The notes under the pieces are model-generated. The model saw nothing but the letters and a program-made list of their open reading frames with translations, did not search any database and had not been told where the DNA came from. Source: Nostocoides sp. HKS02 (GTDB lineage Bacteria > Actinomycetota > Actinomycetes > Actinomycetales > Dermatophilaceae). From it: DNA of 64,000 nt. Made by a program: the position numbers and the translations under genes. This document shows, piece by piece, positions 7,983 through 16,538 of this stretch (position 1 is the first letter of the stretch; each line of letters begins with the position of its first letter). The stretch is from NCBI RefSeq assembly GCF_009707485.1, contig NZ_CP046121.1, positions 372,001 through 436,000 on the forward strand. Direction: 5' to 3'.

Positions 7983-9530
7983 CTAGAGAGCCGCGATTTC
8001 GGTGGTGTTGGTCCGGTGTTTCCCCTGCGTAAAACGGTTCTCACCGTCGGCGTGGGGTGCCCGTGAGTCCCGGAGCCAGTGCAGGAGCGCGCAGACGTCG
8101 TCGGCGCACCCGCCGCAGCCCGTGGTGGCGCGGGTCGCGCGGGCCACGTCCTCGACGGAGTCCGCGCCGTCGTCGACCGACCCGGTGATGTCGGCCTTGG
8201 TCACCGCGTTGCAGCGGCAGACGGTGGCCTCGGGCGGCAGGGTGGCGGGGTCGGCAGGCCCGGGTGTGGCCTGACCAGCCAGCGCCGGGAGCAGCAGGTA
8301 TGCCGGGTCGGCCGGCAGCGGGGTGCGCCTCGTGTACATCGCGACCAGATCGGCGGCGACGCTGCCTGCTCCGACGCAGGTGGCGCCGACGAGCGCCCCG
8401 CCGGAGATGACGACCTCGACGTGGCGGCCCAGGTCGGGGTCGGAGAGCCGCAGCGTGCGGTGCGCGGGATCGGCGGCGCGGTGGGCGCCGCTCACCCCCA
8501 TGGACACGACGTCGAGACCGTCGGCCTTGAGCCGGACGACGTCCGTGCTCGAGGGCTGGCCGGCGAGAGGCCCGTCACCGGACGGCCCGGCCGCGGCGTC
8601 ACCGCTTCCCGCGAGCCGGGCGGCAAGTCGGCGGGCCTGCTCCCAGCCCTGGGCCACGAGACCCGAACCACCCTCGGCAGGCTGGGCGCAGTCGCCGATC
8701 GCATACACGCGGCGGTCGGTGGGACTGTCCAGCCCCGCGCCGACGAGGATGCCGCGGTCCGTGGCGAGCCCAGAGTCCACGGCGAGCGCGGTGTTGGCGA
8801 CCGTACCTGTGGTGAGGACGAGGAGCTGGGCGTCGACGAGCTCGCCGTCCTCGAGCCGCACGCCGCGCAGCCCACCGGAGTCGACGACGACGGCCTCGGC
8901 ACCGATGCCGATCCGGTGGTCGATGCCGAGGCGGCCCATCGCGGTCTCGACCACGCGGCTCGCGGCCTCGTCGAGCTGGCGTTCCATGACGGCCGAGGCC
9001 GGGTGGATCACCGTGACCGCGACCCCCCGACGGGCCAGGCCGCACGCCGCTTCCAGCCCGAGGACGCCCGCCCCGAGGACGACCGCGCGACGGGCGTTGA
9101 GGGTCCCCGCGACGATCTCGCGGGCGTCGTCGATCGTGCGCAGCGCGTGCACCCCGGCTGGCAGGGTGTCGGCGTGACCCAGTCCCCGCAGCAGCGGGAT
9201 GCGCGCCGACGAGCCGGTCGCGAGCACCAGGTGGTCATAGCGGTGGCGACTGCGGTCCGCGCCGACCACGACGCGGTCCTCCCTGTCGATCCGCTCTGCC
9301 GCGACACCGCGCAGGACCTGGAGCCGGTGGTGGTCAGGGCTCGGCAGGGTCAGCGCCGCGAGGTCGTACCTCCCGGCCAGGACCTCGCTGAGCAGCACCC
9401 GGTTGTAGGGCTCGCAGGACTCCGCGCCGAGCACGGTGATGTCGAACCGGCTGGCGTGGTCGGCAGCGAGGAGCTCGTCAACGAACCGCGACCCCACCAT
9501 GCCGTTGCCGACGACCACGACCCGCGTCAT
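7983..9530 (-). CDS. FAD-dependent electron-transfer subunit of assimilatory nitrate reductase (NasB-like)
   Basis: A 515-residue NAD(P)H-FAD oxidoreductase that probably passes electrons to NasA. It resembles the N-terminal part of NirB: the MTRVVVVGNGMVGSRFVDELL Rossmann motif, a second nucleotide site (VVLGAGVLGLEAACGLARRG) and a C-terminal BFD-like [2Fe-2S] domain (CRCNAVTKADITGSV, then CGGCADDVC). I chose ATG 9530 because it overlaps the nasA stop by four bases and opens on the Rossmann motif; the frame remains open to 9620 with low-complexity sequence. The last 15 residues (TQGKHRTNTTEIAAL) look unlike the family and coincide with a candidate GlnR operator for nirB. Confidence 0.85.
   Translation of the reverse strand: MTRVVVVGNGMVGSRFVDELLAADHASRFDITVLGAESCEPYNRVLLSEVLAGRYDLAALTLPSPDHHRLQVLRGVAAERIDREDRVVVGADRSRHRYDHLVLATGSSARIPLLRGLGHADTLPAGVHALRTIDDAREIVAGTLNARRAVVLGAGVLGLEAACGLARRGVAVTVIHPASAVMERQLDEAASRVVETAMGRLGIDHRIGIGAEAVVVDSGGLRGVRLEDGELVDAQLLVLTTGTVANTALAVDSGLATDRGILVGAGLDSPTDRRVYAIGDCAQPAEGGSGLVAQGWEQARRLAARLAGSGDAAAGPSGDGPLAGQPSSTDVVRLKADGLDVVSMGVSGAHRAADPAHRTLRLSDPDLGRHVEVVISGGALVGATCVGAGSVAADLVAMYTRRTPLPADPAYLLLPALAGQATPGPADPATLPPEATVCRCNAVTKADITGSVDDGADSVEDVARATRATTGCGGCADDVCALLHWLRDSRAPHADGENRFTQGKHRTNTTEIAAL
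8018..8044 (-). promoter_or_regulatory. Candidate GlnR operator before nirB
   Basis: Read on the minus strand the site is GTGAG, six bases, TTTAC, six bases, GAAAC. The Streptomyces/Mycobacterium GlnR consensus is gTnAC-n6-GaAAC, so the last pair matches 4/5 and 5/5 and the first half-site matches 4/5. It lies 40-66 bases upstream of the nirB start, inside the 3' end of the preceding gene. It would provide a nitrogen-responsive internal promoter. The sequence match is direct; the function is inferred. Confidence 0.45.
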
Positions 9531-11695
9531 CGCGGCACCTTCTCGGGCTCGCGTGGCTCGCGTGGCTCGCGTGGCTCGCGCGGGTCGCGAAGGCGCGCGG
9601 GCTGCACGTCGACGGCGCACACCTTGAACTCCGGCATCCCCGAGATCGGGTCGGTGGCGTCGTTGGTGAGCCGGTTGACGCTCCCGCTTCCGCCCCAGTG
9701 GAACGGCATGAAGACGGTGTCCGGGCGGATGGTGTCGGTGACTCTCGCGGGGACGCTGACCGCACCTCGGGCCGTCGTCAGGCGTACCACCTCACCGTCG
9801 GCGACGCCGATCCGGGCGGCGAGCAGCGGGTGGATCTCGACGTAGGCGAGTGGCACGACCTCGGCGAGCGCGGCCACCCGGCGGGTCTGCGCGCCCGACT
9901 GGTAGTGCTGCAGGACTCGGCCTGTGACCAGATGCAGCCGAGCATCCGGGCGCAGGTCGTCGGCAGGCCCGTGGTGGTCGACGACCACCAACCGTGCGCG
10001 CCCGTCCGGGGTGGGAAAGCCGTCGAGGAAGAGTCGCGGCGTGCCGGGGTGCGGTTCGTCCCCCGAGCGGGTCGGGCACGGCCAGTAGAGCGCCTCGTCA
10101 CCATCCAGTCGTGCGTGCGACAGTCCGCTGTAGTCGGCCCGGCCCCCGGCGCTCGCCCGGGCCAGCTCGTCGAAGACCACAGCTGGTTCGGGGCTCCACG
10201 TGCCCGGGGACCCCAGGCGGGCCGCCAGCTGCGACCACACCCACAGCTCGCTGCGCGCACCGGACGGCGGTTCCACCGCCTTGCGACGCCTGAGCACCCG
10301 CCCCTCGAGCGAGGTCATCGTGCCCTCCTCCTCGGCCCACTGCGTCACGGGCAGCACGACATCGGCGAGCAGCGCGGTCTCCGACGGGACGAAGTCGCAG
10401 ACCACGAGCAGGTCCAGGGCGCGCAACCGGTCGACGACGCGCCGGGCGTTGGGGGCACTCACCACGAGGTTGGAGCCGTGCACGAGCAGCGCGCGGGGGC
10501 CCTCGGGAGTGCCGAGCGAGGCGAGCAGCTCGACTGCGGGCTTGCCCTTCCCGGGCAGTGCGGCAGGGTCGACGCCCCACACGCCAGCGACGTGGGCGCG
10601 GTCCGCCGGGTCGTCGATCATCCGGTAACCGGGGAGCTGGTCCGCCTTCTGGCCGTGCTCGCGGCCGCCCTGGCCGTTTCCCTGCCCGGTGATGGCGCCG
10701 TATCCGCTCCCGGTGCGCCCGGGCAGGCCGAGGGCCAGGGCGAGGTTGATCGCGGCGGTCACCGTCGCGGTCCCCTGGGTGGACTGCTCGACGCCTCTCC
10801 CGGTGAGGACGAAGGCGCCCGCCCCGCCGCCCGCCACGCTCGCGGCGGCGAGGAGCCGAGCGGTCCGACGCAGCGTGGCCGCGGGCAGTCCGCACACCTG
10901 CTCGGCCCGTTCGGGCCACCAGCCGGCGACGCTGCGTGCGACCTCGGCGAGCCCCGTCGTGCGCTGCGCGAGGTATGCCGTGTCGGCCAGCCCTTCACCG
11001 AGGACCACGTGGAGCAGCGCGAGCAGGACGACTAGGTCGGTGCCCGGGACGGGCTGGAGGTGGAGCCCGCCCCCGTCCTCGGTGAGGCTGGCCGTGGCAC
11101 TGCGGCGGGGGTCGACGACGACCAGGCCACCTCGGGCGCGGGCACCGGCGAGGTGGGCCACCGCCGGCGGCATGGTCTCGGCCAGGTTGCTGCCCAGCAG
11201 CAGGATGGCGTCGGCCCCGGCCAGGTCGGTGAGCGGGAAGGGCAGCCCACGGTCGATCCCGAGGGACCGGTTGGCGGCCGCCGCCGCGCTGCTCATGCAG
11301 AAGCGACCGTTGTAGTCGACGTTGGCCGTGCCGAGCGCAACTCGGGCGAACTTGCCCAGCTGGTAAGCCTTCTCGTTCGTGAGGCCGCCCCCGCCGAACG
11401 CCGCCACGGCATCGGGGCCGTGGCGGGCGCGCAGGTCCGCCAGACGGGTCGCCACGAGGTCGAGCGCCTCGTCCCAGCTGGTGGGCTCGAGCACGCCGTC
11501 GCGGGAGCGGACGAGGGGTGTCGTCAGCCGGTCGGCCACCGTGAGGAGGTCGCCGCTGGTCCACCCCTTCTGGCAGAGGCCGCCCCGGCTGGTGGGAAAG
11601 GCCCGGCCCGTGACGCTGACACCGGGGTGCGCCGGCGTCAGCGTCTGGGCGCACTGCAGGGCGCAGTACGGGCAGTGGGTCGCGACGGCGCTCAC
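9527..11695 (-). CDS. nasA: Assimilatory nitrate reductase catalytic subunit (molybdopterin oxidoreductase)
   Basis: A 722-residue Mo-bis-MGD enzyme reducing nitrate to nitrite. An N-terminal [4Fe-4S] site is formed by Cys8, Cys11, Cys15 and Cys41 (HCPYCALQC and GGLCQKGW). Then come the molybdopterin domain (GGGLTNEKAYQLGKFAR, NGRFCMSSAAAAANRSLGID) and a C-terminal dinucleotide-binding domain (HLVTGRVLQHYQSGAQTRR). The start is GTG 11695, 13 bases after the narK stop, since the conserved Cys motif begins eight codons in; the open frame reaching 11959 lies inside narK. The extreme C-terminus is a repetitive tail of REP units encoded by a 9-bp tandem repeat. Confidence 0.92.
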   Translation of the reverse strand: MSAVATHCPYCALQCAQTLTPAHPGVSVTGRAFPTSRGGLCQKGWTSGDLLTVADRLTTPLVRSRDGVLEPTSWDEALDLVATRLADLRARHGPDAVAAFGGGGLTNEKAYQLGKFARVALGTANVDYNGRFCMSSAAAAANRSLGIDRGLPFPLTDLAGADAILLLGSNLAETMPPAVAHLAGARARGGLVVVDPRRSATASLTEDGGGLHLQPVPGTDLVVLLALLHVVLGEGLADTAYLAQRTTGLAEVARSVAGWWPERAEQVCGLPAATLRRTARLLAAASVAGGGAGAFVLTGRGVEQSTQGTATVTAAINLALALGLPGRTGSGYGAITGQGNGQGGREHGQKADQLPGYRMIDDPADRAHVAGVWGVDPAALPGKGKPAVELLASLGTPEGPRALLVHGSNLVVSAPNARRVVDRLRALDLLVVCDFVPSETALLADVVLPVTQWAEEEGTMTSLEGRVLRRRKAVEPPSGARSELWVWSQLAARLGSPGTWSPEPAVVFDELARASAGGRADYSGLSHARLDGDEALYWPCPTRSGDEPHPGTPRLFLDGFPTPDGRARLVVVDHHGPADDLRPDARLHLVTGRVLQHYQSGAQTRRVAALAEVVPLAYVEIHPLLAARIGVADGEVVRLTTARGAVSVPARVTDTIRPDTVFMPFHWGGSGSVNRLTNDATDPISGMPEFKVCAVDVQPARLRDPREPREPREPREPEKVPR
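9546..9590 (-). repeat. 9-bp tandem repeat encoding the REP tail of NasA
   Basis: Five 9-bp units (GGCTCGCGT on the plus strand, three perfect and two diverged) lie just upstream of the oxidoreductase start at 9530. They encode REP REP REP at the C-terminus of NasA. The repeat is in frame, so unit gain or loss would only change tail length. Confidence 0.85.
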
Positions 11696-11708
11696 GGGCG
11701 GTGGGTCC

Positions 11709-13115
11709 TCACACGGACTCGGCGGCGAGGGCACTACCGCGTCGGGCGTACACGGCATACGTGGTGGCCGCCATGAGCACGTAGGCGGCGATGAACACCC
11801 AGAAGGCGGGAACCAGCGAGCCGTACGTCTGCTTGGCCATCGCGAACCCGCGGGGGATGAAGAACCCGCCGTAGGCCCCGACAGCACCCGCGATGCCGAT
11901 GCAGCCGGCCGCGACCTTGCGGCGAACCGCGAGGCTGGCGGAGTCATCGACGCCGGCACGGAAGACCGCCGGGATCATCCGGTACGTGGCACCGTTGCCG
12001 AGGCCGGCGCCGGTGAACAGCACCATGAACGAGGCGAAGAACAGGCCGAAGCTGTGGCTCGTCAGTGCAGCGACCGCGCCCAGCGCGCCCACCGTGAGGA
12101 TGGCGAAGGAGGTGATCGTCAGGCGAGCGCCACCGACGCGGTCGGCGACCAGCCCGCCCAACGGCCGGGTCAACGCGCCGACGAGGGCTCCGAGGAAGGC
12201 CAGCTGCAGGGGAGCGCCCGGGAACTGCGTCTTGAGCAGGGTCGGAAAGACTCCCGCGTACCCGATGAAGGAACCGAACGTACCGATGTACAGGAACGAG
12301 ATGATCCAGGTGTGCCGGTCGCGCGCGGCCGCGGCGAACGCGCCGTAGTCGGACCTCACGCCGGAGAGGTTGTCCATGAACCGCCAGGCCCCGAGCGCGG
12401 CCAGGAGCGCCAGCGGCACGAACACCAGGCCCGCGCGGTCGAGCTGGGTGCCGGCTCCGGCCACGATCACCGCGGGCACCAGCAGCTGCACGATGCCGGT
12501 GCCGAGGTTGCCGCCAGCAGCATTGAGCCCCAACGCTTTTCCCTTCTCGGCCTCAGGGAAGAAGAAGGAGATGTTCGTCATCGACGAGGCGAAGTTGCCG
12601 CCACCGAACCCCGCCAGCGCAGCGCACGCCAGCAGCACCCCGAACGAGGTCTGCGGCTGGGTGACGACCCAGGCCAGGGCGGCGCTCGGCAGGAGCAGGA
12701 GGAGGGCGGAGACGACCGTCCAGTTGCGACCGCCGAACCGGGGGACCGCGAACGTGTACGGGATCCGCAACGTCGCGCCGACGAGGCTGGGCACGGCGAT
12801 CAGCCAGAACTGCTCGTTCAGGGTGAGGTGGAACCCGGCGCCGGGCAGCAACGGAACGACCACGCTCCACAGCGCCCAGACGCAGAAGCCGAGGAACTCC
12901 GCTCCAATCGAGAACCCGAGGTTGCGCCGGGCGATCGCGCGGCCCCCGCCGCGCCAGAAGACGGCGTCCTCGGGGTCCCAGTGGTCGATCCACCGACCGG
13001 GGGAGCTGACAGGGGCGCCGGCAGGGGCGCCGGCAGGGGCGCTGGGGGCGCTGACGGGGGCGGGAGCGGCGACAGCGGGGTCGGCCGTGAGCTGCTCGCG
13101 GGTGGGCGCGGACAT
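11709..13115 (-). CDS. narK: NarK-type nitrate/nitrite MFS transporter
   Basis: A 468-residue, about 12-helix membrane transporter of the nitrate/nitrite porter family, importing nitrate (or exporting nitrite) for the reductases downstream. The family nitrate-signature-like glycine-rich segment GFGGGNFASSMTNISFFFP sits about residue 170, and a second (AGLGNGATYRMIP) about residue 375. An N-terminal cytoplasmic Ala/Pro-rich extension of about 40 residues contains tandem PAGA units (12-bp repeat near 13012-13045). ATG 13115 is preceded by AAGGAG about seven bases upstream. It is the first gene of the six-gene nitrate operon. Confidence 0.93.
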   Translation of the reverse strand: MSAPTREQLTADPAVAAPAPVSAPSAPAGAPAGAPVSSPGRWIDHWDPEDAVFWRGGGRAIARRNLGFSIGAEFLGFCVWALWSVVVPLLPGAGFHLTLNEQFWLIAVPSLVGATLRIPYTFAVPRFGGRNWTVVSALLLLLPSAALAWVVTQPQTSFGVLLACAALAGFGGGNFASSMTNISFFFPEAEKGKALGLNAAGGNLGTGIVQLLVPAVIVAGAGTQLDRAGLVFVPLALLAALGAWRFMDNLSGVRSDYGAFAAAARDRHTWIISFLYIGTFGSFIGYAGVFPTLLKTQFPGAPLQLAFLGALVGALTRPLGGLVADRVGGARLTITSFAILTVGALGAVAALTSHSFGLFFASFMVLFTGAGLGNGATYRMIPAVFRAGVDDSASLAVRRKVAAGCIGIAGAVGAYGGFFIPRGFAMAKQTYGSLVPAFWVFIAAYVLMAATTYAVYARRGSALAAESV

Positions 13116-13201
13116 GCGGGGCTCCTTCTCGGTGACCAGACGGGCTCTGGTGGGTACCCGAGAAGACTGACGCGAGGGTGTTTCGGCCCCCTTCGACCGC
13201 C

Positions 13202-13217
13202 GTAAAGCATCCGTAAC
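13202..13217. promoter_or_regulatory. Possible GlnR half-site pair before narK
   Basis: The plus strand reads GTAAA, six bases, GTAAC. Against gTnAC-n6-GaAAC each half matches 4/5. It lies about 87 bases upstream of the narK ATG, a suitable place for nitrogen control of the operon. This is weaker than the site near 8030 and could be chance. Confidence 0.35.
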
Positions 13218-13274
13218 ACTTCGCGCACACCGCGTCCGGGCGAGCTGTGAGAACGCCGGTATGCCGAGCGGCCG

Positions 13275-13865
13275 CTACCCGGGCGCGACCTCTCCGCGCG
13301 TGGCGACCTGCGCCTCGGCGAGCTGCTGGAGCGCCAAGGCGGTGGTCTCGGGAGCCACGGCCGCGGTGAGGTCGAGCAGGACCGTGGTCTCGAAGCCCTC
13401 GTCCGCAGCGTCGAGGGCCGTCGCGCGCACGCAGTGGTCGGTCGCGATGCCCACGACGTCGACCTCCTCGATGGCGCGGTCGCGCAGCCAGTCTGCGAGC
13501 GCGACCTTGCGGTCGGCCTCGATCGTGAAGCCCTCGAACCCGCTGTAGGCGGCGCTGTGGTGCCCCTTGCGGAAGATCGCCTGGACCTGCTCGAAGGCGG
13601 GTTCGGCCGCGGGGTGGAACAGGGCGCCGTCGCTACCGGCCCGGCAGTGCGGCGGCCAGGTGTCGACGTAGTCGGGGTCGTCGCTGAAGTGCCCGCCCGG
13701 ATCCTCGTGCCAGTCCGCGGTGGCCGCGATCGCGGCATACGTCTCGCCGTGGGCCTGGACGTAGGCGCTGATCCGGCGGGCGACCTCGGCGCCACCGGGG
13801 ACGGCCAGGCTGCCGCCCTCGCAGAAGTCGTTCTGGACGTCCACGATCAGCAGCGCGCGGCTCAT
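13275..13865 (-). CDS. pncA: Nicotinamidase / pyrazinamidase
   Basis: A 196-residue isochorismatase-fold hydrolase converting nicotinamide to nicotinate in NAD salvage. Catalytic Asp is in LLIVDVQNDF (Asp9), the Lys is in FRKGHHSAAYSGFEG (about 99), and the nucleophilic Cys is in GIATDHCVRATALDA (about 144). The metal site is ATADWHEDPGGHF (about 50-60). Start ATG 13865 is 9 bases after the kynureninase stop, so the two are probably co-transcribed. With pncB close by, this forms an NAD-related group. Confidence 0.93.
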   Translation of the reverse strand: MSRALLIVDVQNDFCEGGSLAVPGGAEVARRISAYVQAHGETYAAIAATADWHEDPGGHFSDDPDYVDTWPPHCRAGSDGALFHPAAEPAFEQVQAIFRKGHHSAAYSGFEGFTIEADRKVALADWLRDRAIEEVDVVGIATDHCVRATALDAADEGFETTVLLDLTAAVAPETTALALQQLAEAQVATRGEVAPG

Positions 13866-13874
13866 GGTGCGACG

Positions 13875-15122
13875 CTACTGCGCCGTGTCGTGGTCCACGA
13901 CCGCGTCGCGCAACGCGAACATGCCGACCGCCACCTCGGCGAAGCTGGTGCTCAGCGGTGACACCCCGATGCGCAGCCCGTCGGGGTCGCGGTAGTCGGG
14001 GATGACGCCTTGGGCCCAGAGGGCAGCGGTGATCTCGCGGAAGCCCTTGCGGCGCAGCGTCACGTGCCCGCCTCGGGTGGCAGCGTCGCGCGGGCTCGCC
14101 ACCTCGACGCCGAGCGGGACCAGCAGCTGGTCGGCCAACCGGATGACGAACTCCGTGAGCGCCACGGACTTGGCGCGGATGGCCTCGATGCCGACCTCCT
14201 CGACGAGGTCGAGACTGGCTTCGAGGGGCACCATGGCGAGGATGGGCGGCGTGCCGGAGATGAACGAGCGGATGCCGTCGGCCGGGTCGTAGCCGGGCCC
14301 CATCTCGAAGGCGTCCTTGCGCCCGATCCAGCCCCAGATCGGCTGCCGGAGGTGACCGTGGTGACGGGTGGCGACGTACGCCAAGGCGGGGGAGCCCGGA
14401 CCGCCGTTGAGGTACTTGTACGTGCAGCCCACGGCGAGGTCGGCACCCCACTCGTCGAGCGCCACCGGCACCGAGCCCCCGCTGTGGCAGAGGTCCCAGA
14501 GGATCAGGCCGCCGGCGTCGTGGACCGCCGCGGTGATGCCGGGACCGTCGGCGAGGAAGCCGGACCGGTAGGCCACGTGGCTGAAGACCGCCAGGGCCGT
14601 CTCGGGTCCGACTGCCTCGCGCACCTGCTCGAGGGTGACCCCGGTCGTCGGGTCGGCCTCGATCCAGCGCAGGGTCAGCCCGCGTTCGGCCGCGATGCCC
14701 TCGAGGACGTAGCGGTCGGTGGGGAAGTTGTCGGTGTCGAGCACGATCTCGGTGCGCCCGTGCGCTGCCTGGGCGTCAACCGCGGCACGGCTCAGCTTGT
14801 AGAGCAGCACGGTCGTCGAGTCGGCGACGACCGTCTGGCCGGGGGCGGCGCCCAGCACGAGGGCGCCCAGCCGGTCGCCGACGCGCGCTGGCCAGTCGAG
14901 CCACTGCTCGTCCCACGATCGGATCAGCCGATCGCCCCACAGGCGCTCGGTGAACTCAGCCAGCCGCTGGGGCACATCAGCAGTGGGGCGCCCCAGGGAG
15001 TTGCCGTCGAAGTACGCGACGAGGTCATTGCCCTGCGGGCTCAGGAACCTGTCGCGCATCGCGGCCAGGGGGTCCCCGGCGTCCAGGACGGCTGCTTCAG
15101 CGGTGAAATCCTCGTCGACCAT
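13875..15122 (-). CDS. kynU: Kynureninase
   Basis: A 415-residue PLP enzyme that cleaves kynurenine or 3-hydroxykynurenine to anthranilate or 3-hydroxyanthranilate plus alanine. Diagnostic segments are AYFDGNSLGRPTADVP near residue 37, WDLCHSGGSVPVALDEWGAD, and the PLP lysine in VGCTYKYLNGGPGSPA (about residue 235). Start ATG 15122 lies six bases after a -10-like TAATAT, so the mRNA is probably leaderless. No tryptophan dioxygenase or kynurenine formamidase is next to it. Confidence 0.93.
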   Translation of the reverse strand: MVDEDFTAEAAVLDAGDPLAAMRDRFLSPQGNDLVAYFDGNSLGRPTADVPQRLAEFTERLWGDRLIRSWDEQWLDWPARVGDRLGALVLGAAPGQTVVADSTTVLLYKLSRAAVDAQAAHGRTEIVLDTDNFPTDRYVLEGIAAERGLTLRWIEADPTTGVTLEQVREAVGPETALAVFSHVAYRSGFLADGPGITAAVHDAGGLILWDLCHSGGSVPVALDEWGADLAVGCTYKYLNGGPGSPALAYVATRHHGHLRQPIWGWIGRKDAFEMGPGYDPADGIRSFISGTPPILAMVPLEASLDLVEEVGIEAIRAKSVALTEFVIRLADQLLVPLGVEVASPRDAATRGGHVTLRRKGFREITAALWAQGVIPDYRDPDGLRIGVSPLSTSFAEVAVGMFALRDAVVDHDTAQ

Positions 15123-15128
15123 GGTGGG

Positions 15129-15155
15129 ATATTACACCTTTCTGTCGATCGTCAA
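15129..15155 (-). promoter_or_regulatory. Probable leaderless promoter of kynU
   Basis: On the minus strand TTGACG (15155-15150) is followed after 15 bases by TAATAT (15134-15129), then six bases to the ATG at 15122. The -10 spacing predicts transcription starting at the A of ATG. The whole stretch to about 15170 is unusually AT-rich for this genome. The 15-base spacer is shorter than the usual 17-18, which lowers confidence in the -35 assignment. Confidence 0.55.
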
Positions 15156-15192
15156 AATAACAGCATATGGCACGGCGTGAGAGGGGGCGGGG

Positions 15193-16515
15193 TCAGGGCA
15201 ACGGCACGAAGATCGTGGGGATGGCCGGCTCGCCCCGCTGCAGTCGGTGGGCCACCGCCGGGAGCTCGGCGACCGACGCGGCGTGCCGTTCGCGCGCGGC
15301 CTGCACCGAGAGGGCGGCCGGGTCGACGACTCTGCCGTCGCGCATCAGCGGCACGAGCAGGGAACGGTCGTCGCCGTCGTCGTGCGGCGGCTCGCCGATG
15401 CCCACCACCTCGGCTTCGGCCACGCCACCCGGACCACGTCGGCGCAGCGCGTACTTGCGCCCGGCGACCGAGGCCTTGTCCTTGCTCCGCTTGGCCACCC
15501 CGACCATCGCGCCCGTGTCGTCCTGGCGCGCCACGAGCTTGTAGACCATGCCCGCGGTGGGGGCACCCGAGCCGGTCACCAGCGAGGTGCCGACGCCGTA
15601 CCTGTCCACCGGCGCCGCCGCCAGCGCGGCGATGGCGAACTCGTCGAGGTCGGAGGTCACGACGATCTGCGTGGAGGTCGCCCCGAGGGCGTCGAGCTGG
15701 TCGCGCACCTCACGAGCCTGGACGAGCAGGTCGCCCGAGTCCAGGCGCACCGCGCCGAGCTCGGGTCCGGCCAGCTCGACGGCCAGGGCGACCGCGGTCG
15801 GCACGTCGTAGGTGTCGACGAGCAGCGTGGTGCCCTTGCCCAGCGCCGCGATCTGCGCCGCGAACGCTTCCCGCTCGTCGTCGTGCAGCAGGGTGAAGGC
15901 GTGCGCGGCCGTGCCCGCCGTGGGCACCCCGTGACGGCGCCCCGCCTCGAGGTTCGAGGTGGTGGCGAACCCGGCGATGTATGCCGCGCGCGCGGCGGCG
16001 ACGGCCGCCTCCTCGTGGGTGCGACGAGAGCCCATCTCGATGCACGGCCGGCCGCCTGCCGCCTGGGTCATCCGGGAGGCCGCCGAGGCGATGGCGCTGT
16101 CGTGGTTGAGGATGCTCAGGACCAGCGTCTCGAGCAGCACGGCGTGGGCGAAGTCGGCCTCGACCACGAGCACGGGCGAGCCGGGGAAGTAGCACTCGCC
16201 CTCGGCATACCCCCAGATGTCGCCGTCGAAGCGGTAGTCGGCGAGGAACGCCAGGGTGGCGTCGTCCACGACGGCTCGCAGCGCCTCGAGCTCGGCCGCC
16301 CCGAACCGGAACCGCTCGACCGCTTCGAGCAGTCGGCCGGTGCCCCCCACCACGCCATAGCGCCGGCCGTCGGGCAGGCGACGGGCGAACACCTCGAAGA
16401 CGCACCGGCGCGAGGCGGCGGCGCTGCGCAACGCCGCCTCGAGCATGGTGAGCTCGTAGTGGTCGGTGAGCAGGGCGGTGCTGGGTGAAGCGGTGCTGGG
16501 TGAACATGAGGTCAC
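15193..16515 (-). CDS. pncB: Nicotinate phosphoribosyltransferase
   Basis: A 440-residue enzyme forming nicotinate mononucleotide from nicotinate and PRPP, the step after PncA. Family motifs are ALLTDHYELTMLEAAL at the N-terminus, CVFEVFARRLPDGRRYGVVGG, EMGSRRTHEEAAV, LVDTYDVPTAV and AVRLDSGDLLVQAREVRD. GTG 16515 is chosen because the conserved N-terminus follows directly; its first codons include a duplicated 15-bp unit (SPSTASPSTA). It is divergent from clpS with only 23 bases between starts. Confidence 0.9.
   Translation of the reverse strand: MTSCSPSTASPSTALLTDHYELTMLEAALRSAAASRRCVFEVFARRLPDGRRYGVVGGTGRLLEAVERFRFGAAELEALRAVVDDATLAFLADYRFDGDIWGYAEGECYFPGSPVLVVEADFAHAVLLETLVLSILNHDSAIASAASRMTQAAGGRPCIEMGSRRTHEEAAVAAARAAYIAGFATTSNLEAGRRHGVPTAGTAAHAFTLLHDDEREAFAAQIAALGKGTTLLVDTYDVPTAVALAVELAGPELGAVRLDSGDLLVQAREVRDQLDALGATSTQIVVTSDLDEFAIAALAAAPVDRYGVGTSLVTGSGAPTAGMVYKLVARQDDTGAMVGVAKRSKDKASVAGRKYALRRRGPGGVAEAEVVGIGEPPHDDGDDRSLLVPLMRDGRVVDPAALSVQAARERHAASVAELPAVAHRLQRGEPAIPTIFVPLP
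16476..16505 (-). repeat. Two 15-bp tandem repeats at the pncB start
   Basis: CGGTGCTGGGTGAA plus one base occurs twice in tandem (16476-16490 and 16491-16505). It encodes the SPSTA-SPSTA duplication at the PncB N-terminus. Confidence 0.8.
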
Positions 16516-16538
16516 GACCGCAGCCTAAGGTGGGAGCC

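Noticed and set aside
5600..8032. 810-codon plus-strand open frame opposite nirB
   Set aside because: GC-skewed codon periodicity creates long antisense frames; no family motifs, whereas NirB on the minus strand is clear.
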